DNA of 64,000 nucleotides. Origin: Bursaphelenchus xylophilus (Eukaryota > Nematoda > Chromadorea > Rhabditida > Aphelenchoididae). The stretch lies in NCBI GenBank assembly GCA_904066235.2, contig CAJFCV020000006.1, forward strand, positions 7,564,001-7,628,000. The letters run 5' to 3'. The translations under genes were made by a program, and so were the position numbers. The first letter of the stretch is position 1. Every line of letters begins with the position of its first letter. The notes beneath the pieces were generated by a model. That model ran no database searches. It was given only the letters and a program-made list of their open reading frames with translations, and was not told the origin of the DNA. This document shows, in pieces, positions 23,401-33,800 of this stretch.

Positions 23401-23991
23401 CTTGCTTTTGCAGCTGCTTCAGATGTTCACAGTACTGATTGGTGGTGGATCGACGTATTAATCGAGCTCTCCGAACCAACGATGAATGGGGATAGTAGTC
23501 TTGGCCGACAGATGAGACTCGTCTTCCTTTCTGAGACTAAAATAGCACGTTTAATATACAAATATATTATAGACATAAAGGGCTCGAAAATTTGGGAAAA
23601 GCAGTGCAGATTTTGGAAAATTGTTGAAAAATAAAAATTAAGTGCACTGGCTTTTCGCAATCAATTTCTGCTCATTGTTGCACCAAAATATTCCAAATTT
23701 AATATATTTAATGTCCTACCGAAGCTCCCAAGTCATCGGGCCCGAGGTTAGAGGTCTGATTTGGCCACGACGACCTGTTTGATATCAAAGCCTGAGCAAT
23801 TTTCGTTACAAAATAACCTTAAAGTTTTGAGAAAAAAGAGACCCGTAAAAGACGTTTGGGCTGAGTCATCAGAAAAAATAATATCAATCACAGAAAAGGG
23901 CGCTCATTGTAATACCACTGCTGACATCAATTTGTTTGTTAAAGTCAAGGTTTAATAGGAATTTCACCTTTTTTACCTGATTTTTGGCCAT
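20430..23991 (-). CDS. DENN-domain protein (DENND2-like Rab GEF)
   Basis: Eight exons: 23991-23977, 23530-23145, 23101-23031, 22718-22378, 22338-22141, 22105-21893, 21842-21669 and 20561-20430; phases close, 509 residues. The uDENN part ends VVLTDEKGERTFAYCYKFIG, followed by the cDENN entry ERCSVLVLISHVPNECLFHQ and then LCLLAEKRILITGSN, RLLAPLEWPYTLVPVVPDSQ and TPYICGIMR. These correspond to the DENN signatures (vLtD.dG.r.yayC, cl.S..p....f, LLEr.i.i.s, WP..yiPvlP, apfi.Gi). The dDENN part includes MVWYARIFGHYTVF. DENN proteins catalyse GDP-GTP exchange on Rab GTPases in membrane traffic. The five-codon first exon (MAKNQ) is a minimal start; longer N-termini are usual and a possible extra exon lies near 24120-24240. 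The final intron is 1107 nt because it holds a fold-back element. Acceptor 22719 is the unusual tttttgcaag. Confidence 0.78.
20566..21664. mobile_element. Fold-back inverted-repeat element in the last DENN intron
   Basis: The outer arms are inverse copies: actttcatttggggcagatg (20596-20615) matches the complement of ctgccccaaatgaaaggtag near 21640, and tatcgcaaaatt near 20640 matches aattttgctata near 21570. Further in, caaagataatgcttagacct (near 20890) matches the complement of aggtctaagccttatctttg (near 21410), and gaccaaggtcaaggt-type blocks recur on both sides. The arms total several hundred bases each around an AT-rich centre. I see no coding capacity. Confidence 0.75.
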
Positions 23992-25416
23992 TTGAATGAT
24001 GGATGGGTTCAAATCCTGGATCGTGGCGACCATATCCTCCTATTCCATGACTGCTGATATCCTGTGCGTCTCTCAAAAGGTAGCGTTTTCAAACCGAATC
24101 CGTTATTTTTTACCCGCAAAAATGGGGATCAACACGCGTCCGCAAAAAACGACCTTGAAAGGAGCTTGGCTAACAGGCAGACCTTCCACATTCATTTCCC
24201 CCCTCGCTCCACATAAGAGACAATGATTGAGGACGACTGAAATGGAGAAAAAACCCTCAACTCCTATGTATCCCACATTGACGTATCTTGCTACGTCCTT
24301 TCTTAACACCAGAACATATATACTACTCGCGTCATAAAGACCCGACAATTTTGCCCAGTGGGTTTTTTCGCACCCGCCGCGGCGATTCTCCGCTTTTTGG
24401 GCGCTACGACTTTTCGGGGCAGCGACAGTTCGAGTCGACGATACGATGGATCACGTCGGTTCGTCGTTGCATGCATGGCTAGAAGAAGACTTAGTTAGTA
24501 GAAGTAATCAGATTGATCGGTACCTAGGATAACTGATCACCTATGTTGGGATATTTTGCATGTACTAGCAAATCTAGATAAAACTTACGGATCTTCGTTT
24601 TTCGCCGCAAATTTTGGCATTTTACATGTTACAATAACTCAGGGTAAAGAAAGCTAATGTTAGTAAAAGCCCAAATTAAAAAAGTTGACATATTACAAAT
24701 CTTCGCCAAGTCTCCGCCGATCCTTCATCGAGCGACCGCCGATCATCCAACGGCTTTGCCAGGCCTCGTAGGCACTTCCTACAACCTTTTTTTGGGCATC
24801 CACCTGCCCTACGCTCCCGAAATCAATTCTGCGTTGACCCGAAAAGTCGGGACGCGCGTTTTTGCACTAGCAACATGCACTTTCGCGCGACATCCGTGAT
24901 AGATGTGCCGGGACTTTATGGCGCGAGTGATAGTTTCCAGTATAAAAAAGTAAGTCTCTCCACCCCAGGTAGTCTCCTCCCTATGAAACAAGCTCTGACA
25001 GCCTAACAATTATGTTGACGCGAAAGGATAATTAGCTCGTCTCTGTGACCTCTTCAGCGTCGGCATGGCAACAAAGATTACCTGTTATCTGTCGGAATTC
25101 CCTCGAAATGACAGGACCAACCCTATTAACACACAATCCCTCCGGACCCTCTCAAAAACTTGCAAAATGAGCAACTCGACCAGAAAGTTAGCTATTTCGA
25201 ACAAAAGATAAACAAATAACAGTGGCCGTCACCGGAATATGCCTCATTTCACAATGTCAGAAAGTGAGAGAAGACTCAAACAACCAGTCCACTTAGGCTA
25301 CTTTAAATTCTCTTGCAGGATAAAATACCTTCTCCCCCGAGAATTTACATACGATTATATTGGTATAGGGAGTGAATCATATTTATAAGTAACAATGATT
25401 AAGAAATTAAACGCAG
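23992..25416. other. Region 5' of the DENN gene
   Basis: About 1.4 kb between the DENN gene start (-) and the 3' end of the orphan gene (-). One candidate exon exists on the minus strand at about 24233-24112: it follows a ctccatttcag acceptor, has a frame reading GARGEMNVEGLPVSQAPFK, and could be an upstream DENN exon. GC-rich patches near 24370-24430 and 24700-24900 show no open frame with known features. Confidence 0.4.
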
Positions 25417-25960
25417 TTAATATAAGGATGATTCGAGTTCATGCAGCGCCGAATTCATAGCACTCTTGATGACTTTTCTAAAAGAAAATAAAATAAAACC
25501 GTCTTCTGAATGTGAATTTTACCTTTCTTCATTCGATACAGTATTTCTAAGAAGAAGATAGATCCGTTGGCCGATACTCTGAGCAAATCCCTTATTTATG
25601 GCGGCTATCTCGGGATCAGCGTGATCGTTTCGGCTGGGGAAGAAACAATCAACATCAAAATTATCTTGGAAATTCTCGGGCTGATCCTGTTTCATCGGCG
25701 TGCTTCGTTGGACTTGAGCATTAAATTCTGGTCTTGAGGTAAGTGGCTGTTGCTAAGGACAAAGTAAATATAAATAAATAACCTACAAGACATTCCACAT
25801 TTAATTCTCCTGCTGCCAACTTCAAATTTATTCTTCCCAATTCGTTCGAGGAATGTTTGGCGTTGACTTGGCAGATCTCAGCATTCAACCATTCGGGAAC
25901 TTCAGCTTTTCCATCTGCTTCTTCACTTGGAGCTTGGAGAGAAAATTCATAGGTCCGCAT
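25417..25960 (-). CDS. Small uncharacterised protein (about 154 residues)
   Basis: Three exons, 25960-25787, 25752-25523 and 25477-25417, close in phase. The product has no signal peptide, membrane segment or cysteine cluster. It contains VPEWLNAEICQVNAKHSSNE and RINLKLAAGELNVE near the N-terminus, an acidic DNFDVDCFFPSRNDHADPE stretch, and a C-terminal helix (SIGQRIYLLLRNTVSNEE ... KSAMNSALHELESS). I do not recognise the family. Regular splice signals, phase agreement and codon-like composition argue for a real gene. A striking TATA-containing palindrome lies 16-43 bp 5' of its ATG. Introns are 34 and 45 nt. Confidence 0.6.
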
Positions 25961-25975
25961 CGTTTCGAACGGTAA

Positions 25976-26003
25976 GTTCGTGGCTATATATATAACCACG
26001 AAC
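25976..26003 (-). promoter_or_regulatory. Palindromic TATA element just 5' of the orphan gene
   Basis: The sequence reads gttcgtggctatatata followed by taaccacgaac, a near-perfect 28-bp inverted repeat with a TATATATA core. It is placed 16-43 bp before the ATG on the coding strand. It may be a core promoter with symmetric flanks; the distance to the ATG implies a very short 5' UTR. Confidence 0.4.
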
Positions 26004-26729
26004 TAAACATTCGCTCTCAAGAATTTTTTTCTAGAAAAGCGGAATTAGATCTGTATCCACGCCATTATCGATTGGATTTTTGTGACACTTCGTACCAAAA
26101 AAGTGGTCTGAATATACGATTTCTTCACCCGACCATCCAGAATTTAACGATTTGGTATACGGTGAATTAGAAAGAGTAGACGTTTAGCTATCCATTAGAG
26201 CTTCAACAGTATGTGTGATATGTTTCAATCTTCGAGATATTCCGCCCTCAAAATAGGAAACATCCTGAACTTTTCAGTCATCTAGCGGCCGACTTCTAGC
26301 GGGAAATCTTACAAAACTTGTATTCGTCATTAAAACGTCCTTGTCAACCATCGCGCAATAATGTGCAATTTTCTGCTGTCTCCCCGTGACGATTTTCTTC
26401 CTTTTTTCTCTGCTCAGTCAAGAATTGCACATGTCTTGCCTAGAGGCCTAACAGACAAGAAATCGCGGTTTCTGGCCACGAAACCCGATTTCATGCGTTG
26501 TCACCATCCTCATTTTCCATAAACGAAGTCTCTGCGCCGCCTCCGCCGGAAGTTATAGCCTCCGACTTTCCTTCTCTGTGAGATCCTGCATGTTTCATTT
26601 GTTTAAGGCTTGTTATAACGGTTTTTATAAAGCTTCAAGGATGACAAACGGTGAAAAGGTCGTATTTTATGATCATCTTTTTGGTTCGAATTGTCGGTAA
26701 AAATTGAATCGATAACTGATTTTAGCCAG

Positions 26730-26795
26730 GCCGGCCCCAGGCCTGAAATCGGAACGACGAGGCCCGTTTGCCACCCCTAGGGGCCCTTGGTCGGG
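26730..26795 (+). repeat. GC-rich dispersed repeat, copy 3
   Basis: An island reading aggccggccccaggcctg ... cgaggcccgtttgccacccc inside AT-rich DNA. It shares the GGCCCGGCC blocks and the ccacccct end with the 6.5-kb copies. Confidence 0.4.
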
Positions 26796-26988
26796 ATGAT
26801 CAGCTGTATGAAGCTGTGACACATAAATTCCATTTAAAAATACAAAAAAGTAATTTCCGCTCAGGTAATTAAAATTGATGTCTTTTCGTTGATTTGATTA
26901 ATTTTTCTACTTTCCATTTATACTGGGGACCCCGCCGACTGTACTGAACTTTTGGAAAACGAATAAAAAGGGATGTTAAAAGGTTACT

Positions 26989-27003
26989 CGAAACTTCCAG
27001 AGG
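26989..27003 (+). promoter_or_regulatory. Candidate heat-shock element
   Basis: The sequence cgaaacttccagagg fits the alternating nGAAnnTTCnnGAn pattern bound by HSF-1. It lies about 650 bp 5' of the first sHSP exon. Single matches of this length arise by chance, so the call rests on its position next to an sHSP gene. Confidence 0.3.
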
Positions 27004-27642
27004 ATGTTTGCAAACAATTGATTATAATAAAAATAAAATTCTAAGGCCATGGACACCGTTGCGATTCTTGGAGTTTGACAAAGGATGGTGATTAATAACC
27101 TCCATGCAATCAAAATGTATTAGCTGAGTCGTTTCAGTCAAGCTATTTAAACGCCGCATATTTCCTCTCTTTTTTAAAGTTCTACACAAAGACGGAACTG
27201 TACGGGGAGACGTTAATTAAACGTTAAAGATGACTCAGATCTTACCGATTTAACTCCGCCCTTAAGGCGGTTAATGGGTCGGTCATGTTTACTGCTATAT
27301 AGGAATGCCTCCCCGTCGAATTTTCTATATTTTTCTCGGTTCAGAAGGGTCGAAGGCTGTTTTGTTTGCTGTTGGATAGGTGTAATTTGGGTGAAAACAG
27401 GGAAAATGGAGGGAAATGAGCCTGCAGATCATTGGATTGAATGTTATAATCAGGAGACCAGTTTCAGGATATAACTCTTCGAAACGGTGTTGACTTTTGA
27501 TTCCCTCGACTTTTTCCATAAAATATTTAATGATCAATTGACTTTTGAAAGTTTGTAAACTTTTTTCGCGGAAGCTGCTTTAAAAGTTTATGGTATATTG
27601 TATTTCAGAACACAAAAAAAGAATACTTCAGAACACAAAAAA

Positions 27643-28283
27643 ATGGCGTTGGCAAGAAGACATTATGACGATGACTGGTTTGACCGGGACCCCTTCTGGA
27701 GAGATACCTGGAGAGACCGACTGGAAAGAGAATGGGAAGATTGGCCCAGAGACTGGCCACGACCTCGTGAACTCGTCAGCCGTGTAAGTACTCTCTTCCT
27801 ACTAGAATCGACCCTTGAGACCAAATACAAACAGAACAGGGAACGGGTGGGAAAATAATCCAAGTTTGACATTCATAACCTCAGGTAAAAGGATTGGGAA
27901 TCGACCCTGGAATTTAATTGAGGATCGTTATTCCCCCAATAAACATCGATAGAAATTGTCTAGACTTATATTGGAGAGTCATCGAGCTCTTCTTGCTAAG
28001 CGAGTGACTCTCGGGATGGATCGACTTCTGAATGCTGTAGCCGAAGTGAGTTATGTAATCCCGGAAATCGGCTCAAAAGAGCTTCGATCCGGCTCTCCAT
28101 TTGGAGGAGGACGGATCGGGAAGGGGAAGTTGAGTGGAATAGACCCTGGTCCCCCAAACGACCTGAGGCGCCATGAAACGGGTCAGATTCACACAGCCAT
28201 CGTTTCAGTTTCGCCGGGATTCCGACAAATGGTGGAGAGATTGGCCTTCGGATTGGCCTCGGATGGATCAAATCATGCCTAAG
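27643..28283 (+). CDS. Alternative 5' exons of the sHSP gene (Trp/Asp/Arg-rich N-termini)
   Basis: Exon 27643-27783 (ATG to CGT|gtaag, 47 codons) encodes RHYDDDWFDRDPFWRDTWRD-type sequence. Exon 28209-28283 (after cgtttcag, 25 codons) encodes RRDSDKWWRDWPSDWPRM. Both are phase 0 and can join each other. The same W-R-D vocabulary recurs in the main sHSP exon (NWRDDPFWRDLYPRW), which argues that these are alternative N-termini of that gene made by internal duplication. How they join the main exon is unclear: the acceptor at 28737 gives the wrong phase and an early stop, while in-phase acceptors inside the exon (for example after 28783) have weak pyrimidine tracts. Confidence 0.55.
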
Positions 28284-28756
28284 GTGAGTGCAGTGGGTGG
28301 TTTGGTTAGATGAAATTGTTAGTATAAATATTTAAAACATTTTTTGCTCCGCAACATGACGGAATTATAATATTACTCAACGAATTGGATTTGTGTTTTT
28401 TTGAGACTGTTTTGAAACCAATACAAATACAAGCAAAGTTGGAGCCAAACGATTTGAGATTTCGAAAGGGTCTATTGTCAAACAAGCGCTCCTTTCATCT
28501 AACCCGTACCATTTATAATTGGCCCCGTGAACCCCGTTTTGATAAAATTAAACCATTTCTGACGGGGTGTAAGGCGTTCCCAATATGTTGACGATGATTC
28601 ACAATAGGACTGTCCTCTCCCCAAACACAATTGCCATTTCTCCCATTTCCGAGGCCTCAATTGATTCAAGTCTTCGGGTGTTTGCACAGTCTTCCCTTCC
28701 ACCTTCGAACAGCGGGGGCCTTATTTTTTTGATTGAGCGCATCTAACTCCATAACC

Positions 28757-30464
28757 ATGCCGAGTGTTCATTTCCGAGACCAGGATGTATACGAGAAGAA
28801 GGTCTACCAGAAGATTACCTCCTCTAGCCCGGTCTTAGATTTCCCGGCTGAACCAAATTATAGACCATTTGATAACCGAATAGCGGATAAGTATTACCAG
28901 TCGAACGAGAAGGCGGCCTTTGACAATAGACTTCGAAATGGACTCGATTATGAGGACAATAGACTTGACCGATTAGATGAGGATCGGTTTAATGATCTGA
29001 AATTACAGTTTTCATCACATTTGGATCGTTTTGACAGCAATTGGAGAGATGATCCCTTCTGGAGAGATCTATATCCACGCTGGGCCGAGCCTATCTTCAA
29101 GGATGGCCTAGATGTCCGGACCAAAATTCACAATGACCGCAACCGCTTTTCTGTTGAGATTGATGCCTATCAATTCAGACCTGAAGAGCTGCAAGTAAAG
29201 ACATTGGATGATACTCTTCTGATCGAAGGAAGGCATGAAGATGTGAAGGATTCTGATAATTACACCAAGATGTATTTCGTTCGCAAATACCAACTTCCCC
29301 CAGATGTTCATCCCCAAGATATCACCAGTTCCATCGACAGTTCGGGACGATTGAATGTTGAAGCCAAGAAGCCTTATGCTGCAATTGAAGGAAGGGAAAG
29401 GACTATCCCAATTGAGGGGGGATCCGCCAGAGTCGGATCCAGAGCTAGCTCTTATGTCAGAGATCGCAATGATTCTGGACGGGCTTCGTATGATCGTGGC
29501 GACGGTAGGTTTACGTCAGTTTGACTGTTGTCTTATTGGATTTTTATGATTTTTTATTTAATTACGCAATTTGTCATCCTTTTTTGTTTCAGTCTGCATT
29601 TGTTGCTTTCCCTTCCTAGATCGTAGTTAGACCTTGTTTACCCGATTTTAGGAATTAGACAGAGAGGAAAATGTTGCGCCTTTATCAGAAATCTTTTCAA
29701 GCCGAGAGCAAGAAATATTCGAATTCAGCCAGCTAGGAACGCCAACTTTTATTCGACTCCGGATCTAAGATATGCCGAGAAATATGATTTGATGGAAAAC
29801 TCCCGCCGAGATTGTTTAGTTGATGACAGATGCCGAGACTGTTATTATTGTTGCGACAGAATATGCGGACGAAGATGCAGTCGACTGTCCGCTCACGATG
29901 AATATGACTGCTACGGTATCGGCACCATCAAAAGGCCCACTTAACTCCTGCTTTTTTGAAGTGATCTTTAGTTAACGATCTTCTTCTTCTTCTTCACCAC
30001 GAAATATTATTTGTGATCCCGGATTAACCGTTCTTCTTTCAGGCTACCGCTCCCAATCCAGAAACGGAGACTATCACGGGTCGGCGTACAATCAGAGCGA
30101 TGCCCATCGTAATGGATTCAACAACGAATTCACCCACCATTCCAGAGACGGATCTGGCAGTCATCATGAGAGTCGGCGATCAGCGTTCCGAGAAGAGTTC
30201 CGAGGATCCACTCCCCCTCCACTTGTCACTCACAGTGTCCCCATCACTGAATCATATTCCCGCTCTGCTTCTCGGTCTTCGAAACGAGAGTACAGTTCTT
30301 CTGGAGCTGATTACCGAGCCCCTTCTCCTTTGGAGCCCCTAAGATCTTCATTCAGACGTCCTGGAGATGAGCATTTCCTTCGGCCTTCAGCTGAACTTGG
30401 GGATCGATCTAGATCCGGATCTTCCAGATCAGTCAGGATTTCTAGAAGAGAAGAAGTCCACTGA
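28757..30464 (+). CDS. Small heat-shock protein with two alternative C-terminal exons
   Basis: The main exon is 28757-29504. It carries an extended Asp/Arg-rich N-terminus and a complete alpha-crystallin domain (roughly residues 115-205): FSVEIDAYQFRPEELQVKTL, LLIEGRHEDVKD, FVRKYQLPPDVHPQDITSSI and GRLNVEAKKP. The domain is a holdase chaperone for unfolding proteins, and long multi-isoform sHSPs of this kind are often muscle-associated in invertebrates. The phase-1 donor GACG|gtaggt can join exon 30043-30464 (after ttctttcag), giving a 389-residue form with a Ser/Arg-rich tail, or exon 29652-29944 (after gattttag), giving a 346-residue form with a basic, 10-cysteine tail. Reading through gives 255 residues. 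The ATG follows an acceptor at 28737, suiting trans-splicing. Confidence 0.82.
29652..29944 (+). CDS. Alternative cysteine-rich terminal exon of the sHSP gene
   Basis: After the acceptor cccgattttag the frame continues in phase from the phase-1 donor at 29504 and stays open for 97 codons to TAA at 29942-29944. It encodes a very basic stretch (KCCAFIRNLFKPRARNIR), then a cysteine cluster DCLVDDRCRDCYYCCDRICG followed by RRC and a final C, 10 Cys in total. The pattern could bind metal or be palmitoylated; no named domain fits. A chance frame of this length with matching phase, acceptor and composition is unlikely, but expression is unproven. Confidence 0.6.
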
Positions 30465-30806
30465 TTTACACGGTACCAACCGTTCAAACCTTCGCTTTCA
30501 ATCAAAAATACTCGAATTGCTTATGATTAGAATTGAAGCCTTTTGTGGCCATAACTACTGCCTGTAGATAAAATAAATTTTTGGTATTACATTTGTGAAC
30601 TGTGCAGATTTCCGTAGGTTTGGAATGACATAATGAGATGGTCTCCTGTTTAAGTGAGAATTTTATTTCGCAGAGTTTAAAGGTAATGGCAAACAATATA
30701 AATTTGAGGACAATAGTGGTTAAAGCGGTCCTAGTTCACAGTTAATACTCGTTTAAACTAAAAGGGATGGTATAAAAACTACAAAAATAATATTAGCAGG
30801 TTCAGA
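30465..30806. other. Convergent 3' flanks (sHSP and ATP-citrate lyase)
   Basis: The interval contains 3' UTR sequence of both genes, with an aataaa signal at about 30570 on the plus strand. No gene is seen. Confidence 0.5.
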
Positions 30807-33800
30807 TTAGGAGTGGTCTTCCGGAAGAACATAGCTGATGTCGTCCCATGGGTGACGATACAAGCCTTGTTTGAGACGACGTTGATCCAGATAATGGCCT
30901 ATAAATCCAAGAGAACGGCCAAGAACAAAGAGACCATTCAATGCCCCAATCTCGATCGTTTCACTGGCTTCCTGGGCTGTGAACATGCCAGACTGTCGGA
31001 GGATGTCGACAAAGATTACTCCAATTGCACCATCAACATTGAGAATGAGGTTGGGCTTCTTGGATGTGGTGATAGCTTCTACCTTCAGCGCATAGTCCAA
31101 AAGAGGAGTTTCTTGTTGAAAACGGGCACGGTCCAGAGCAAACTTCTTCAAAATTTCGACACGTTTATCAGGGTTGTTAATCTAAAATAAAAACAGTTTA
31201 GATTCAATAGCTAAACCATAGAATCCGATTAAAAAAACTAACCGACTTGACTCGATGTCCAATTCCAGGGATAAGTTTTCCAAGACGTCGTTGTTCATTT
31301 ACAAATTGCATGGGACTCAAACCCTTATCCACGGCATCAGAAAACGTTTTCGCCGCCCCATCCAAGGCTCCACCGAATCGATCTCCAATTGTCAATAGAC
31401 CAGAAACCAGAGAAGAGATCAGATCCTTGCCAGCACGAGCACAGACGATGGTGTTGTGAGCTCCAGAAACAGCCGGACCGTGATCAGCAGTCAACATAAG
31501 GCAGATCTCAATGAACTTGTTGGCGTAATCGGGAAGACGCTTCTGGAACCAGAGTAGCGACAAGACTCCACCAACTCCGATGTCTTCTTCCAATACTCTT
31601 GAGATTGGGACGCCGGCATACAGAAGTTCTTCTCCTCGTTCATCACAGATGGAAGTCATAAATGAAGCTGGCTTTCTGATAAGGCCAAGTTCGCGGGCCC
31701 AGGCATAATCCATGGGAACTGGCGGCGGAGGACGTTCGGGAAGGGGGACGATCACTCCTTTCTTGACCAGATCTTCATACACTTCTCTGATGCACTTTCC
31801 AAAATCATCGAATGATGAGGGAACAACAGCTCCGGCCTTCCTCAAGGCGGCATTCTTCGCGGCAGCAGTCTCCGAAGAAGCATTCGCAGAGGCTCCAGCA
31901 TGACCAAATTGGACATCGGAAGTGATGTGATCAGCACAGGTTCCAATACACCATGCAACTACTGGTTTCGTGATCTTCTTGGACTCAAGAGCTCTTACAA
32001 TCTTGTATTCTTCCTCCCCTCCGACTTCTCCGAGTAATACAATCATCTTGATACGGTCATCGTTCTGATAACGGAGAACGTGGTCTGTGTAAGTAGATCC
32101 AGGGTACCGATCACCACCAATGGCAACACCCTCAAAAACTCCGTTGGTGTTATGAGCCAAAATATTGTTCAACTCATTCGACATTCCACCTGATCTGGAG
32201 ACGTAAGCGACTGATCCTGGACGGTAGAGTTTCGAAGCCAATATATTGTCCATCATTCCTCCGGTGTTCCCAATCTTGAAACATCCTGGTTTGATTCCAC
32301 CAACAGTAGCGGGACCAATGATGACGATTCCCTTTTGAATGGCTTTGGTCAAGATGCGCCTCGTCTGATTCTCTGGAACTCCTTCAGCAATGATTGCGAT
32401 GACTTTAAGCTGAGGGAAATCGAGAGCTTCCATAACAGTGTCATAGACGGACCTGAGTGAAGCAAATGTTACCATAACAGAGGCATCTGGATGAGAAGTG
32501 AAGGCGTTCTTCATCGACTTGTAGGCAGGAATAAGGACTTCCTTCTGACCAAAGTAGAACTTCTGTTTGTGATCCCCCGTGAAAGGATAAGTAGATGCGA
32601 CAACTGAAGGCGAGTTCCGACTGCAGACATAATCAAAGTCAAGCATTCCTTGGATGGCCTTCGTTTGTTGACCCCAGATAATGGCTTTGGTGTTTTGATC
32701 AAACAGAGCTGAAAGCCGTCCTTGAACATTACTGAGCGTAGCGTTCGCCGTGTTCAATGCAGCAGTCTGAGTAGACTGTCCGGTCAATTCATTGGTCGAG
32801 AGTTGAGAAGTCTCTGGAGTTCTCACCATACCGGCAGTGTTAGTTCCGGGCTGAAGAAGAAAAGTTCCAGTGGTCTTGGGGGCATGAGCAACTTCAGGAA
32901 GAGGACGAACACCAAGAGCAGCTCCAACAATGGCCGTCATATGGGTCTCGGGTCCAAAAACGTGGATTGGGATTCCAACCTTCTGACCGGCTTCTTTCAT
33001 CATTCGAAGACCTTCTTGGTAGTTGGGCCCTCCACGGCGTACATAAACGCTCACACTGTGTTGCTTCAGGAGATCGGCAAACGTCTCCAAAGCTCGAATG
33101 ATGCCCTGAAAAGAAATATAATATCTGAATACACAATGCCTACCTTGAAAGTGGCAGCAACATTGGTGAAGTTGGCAATAGAGCCACCGATGATGAGAAC
33201 CTTGCCCTTAGGATGGATCTCTCCTTCTGTCATCATGGTCAGAATTGTCTTCGCATATTCAAAAGTCTGCGATTCGCTTGGATCGCCAGAATATTCTCCG
33301 TAGTTAGCCAACTCAGTTGCTCCACCGAGGTCACAAACAGTATCACTAAAAATATTCATCTTTACTTTGAACTCCCAAAGGAAAAACCATTAAACTTCAC
33401 ACTTACGTAAAAACAACCGAAGCTCCTCCACCAGCCACCATTGTCCAGATACGACCTTGTCTGTTGAGAATGGTCAACTTTAAAGAAGCACCAGTCTTGG
33501 CGTCCAAATCGGCGATATATTTCTCTTCCTTTGAAAGATCTCGGCCAAAAGGAGCTGGGAATTCAACTGGCTCATCAGAACGAGTCTTCCAGAGCTCTGA
33601 ACACAAGAAAAAAGCGGTTTCATCGAGTTTGGCAGCAAGATCGAGTACATGAATCTTTCCTCCAGTGAGAACCAGGGGATTAATCTCGAGGTAAGTAAAG
33701 TACAGGCGCTTGTACAAGTTGTACAACTCTCGGATAAAGACGGTTAAAAGCCTAGAAAAGAATAATAAACAACAATTCTATCCAAACAAATGATAAAGTT

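Larger units (their letters stand above)
25961..27642. other. Divergent intergenic region upstream of the sHSP gene
   Basis: About 1.7 kb with the TATA palindrome at its left edge, a GC-rich dispersed repeat copy near 26730-26795, a heat-shock-element-like site near 26990, and a ctatatagg TATA-type motif near 27295. No convincing coding frame was found. Confidence 0.45.
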
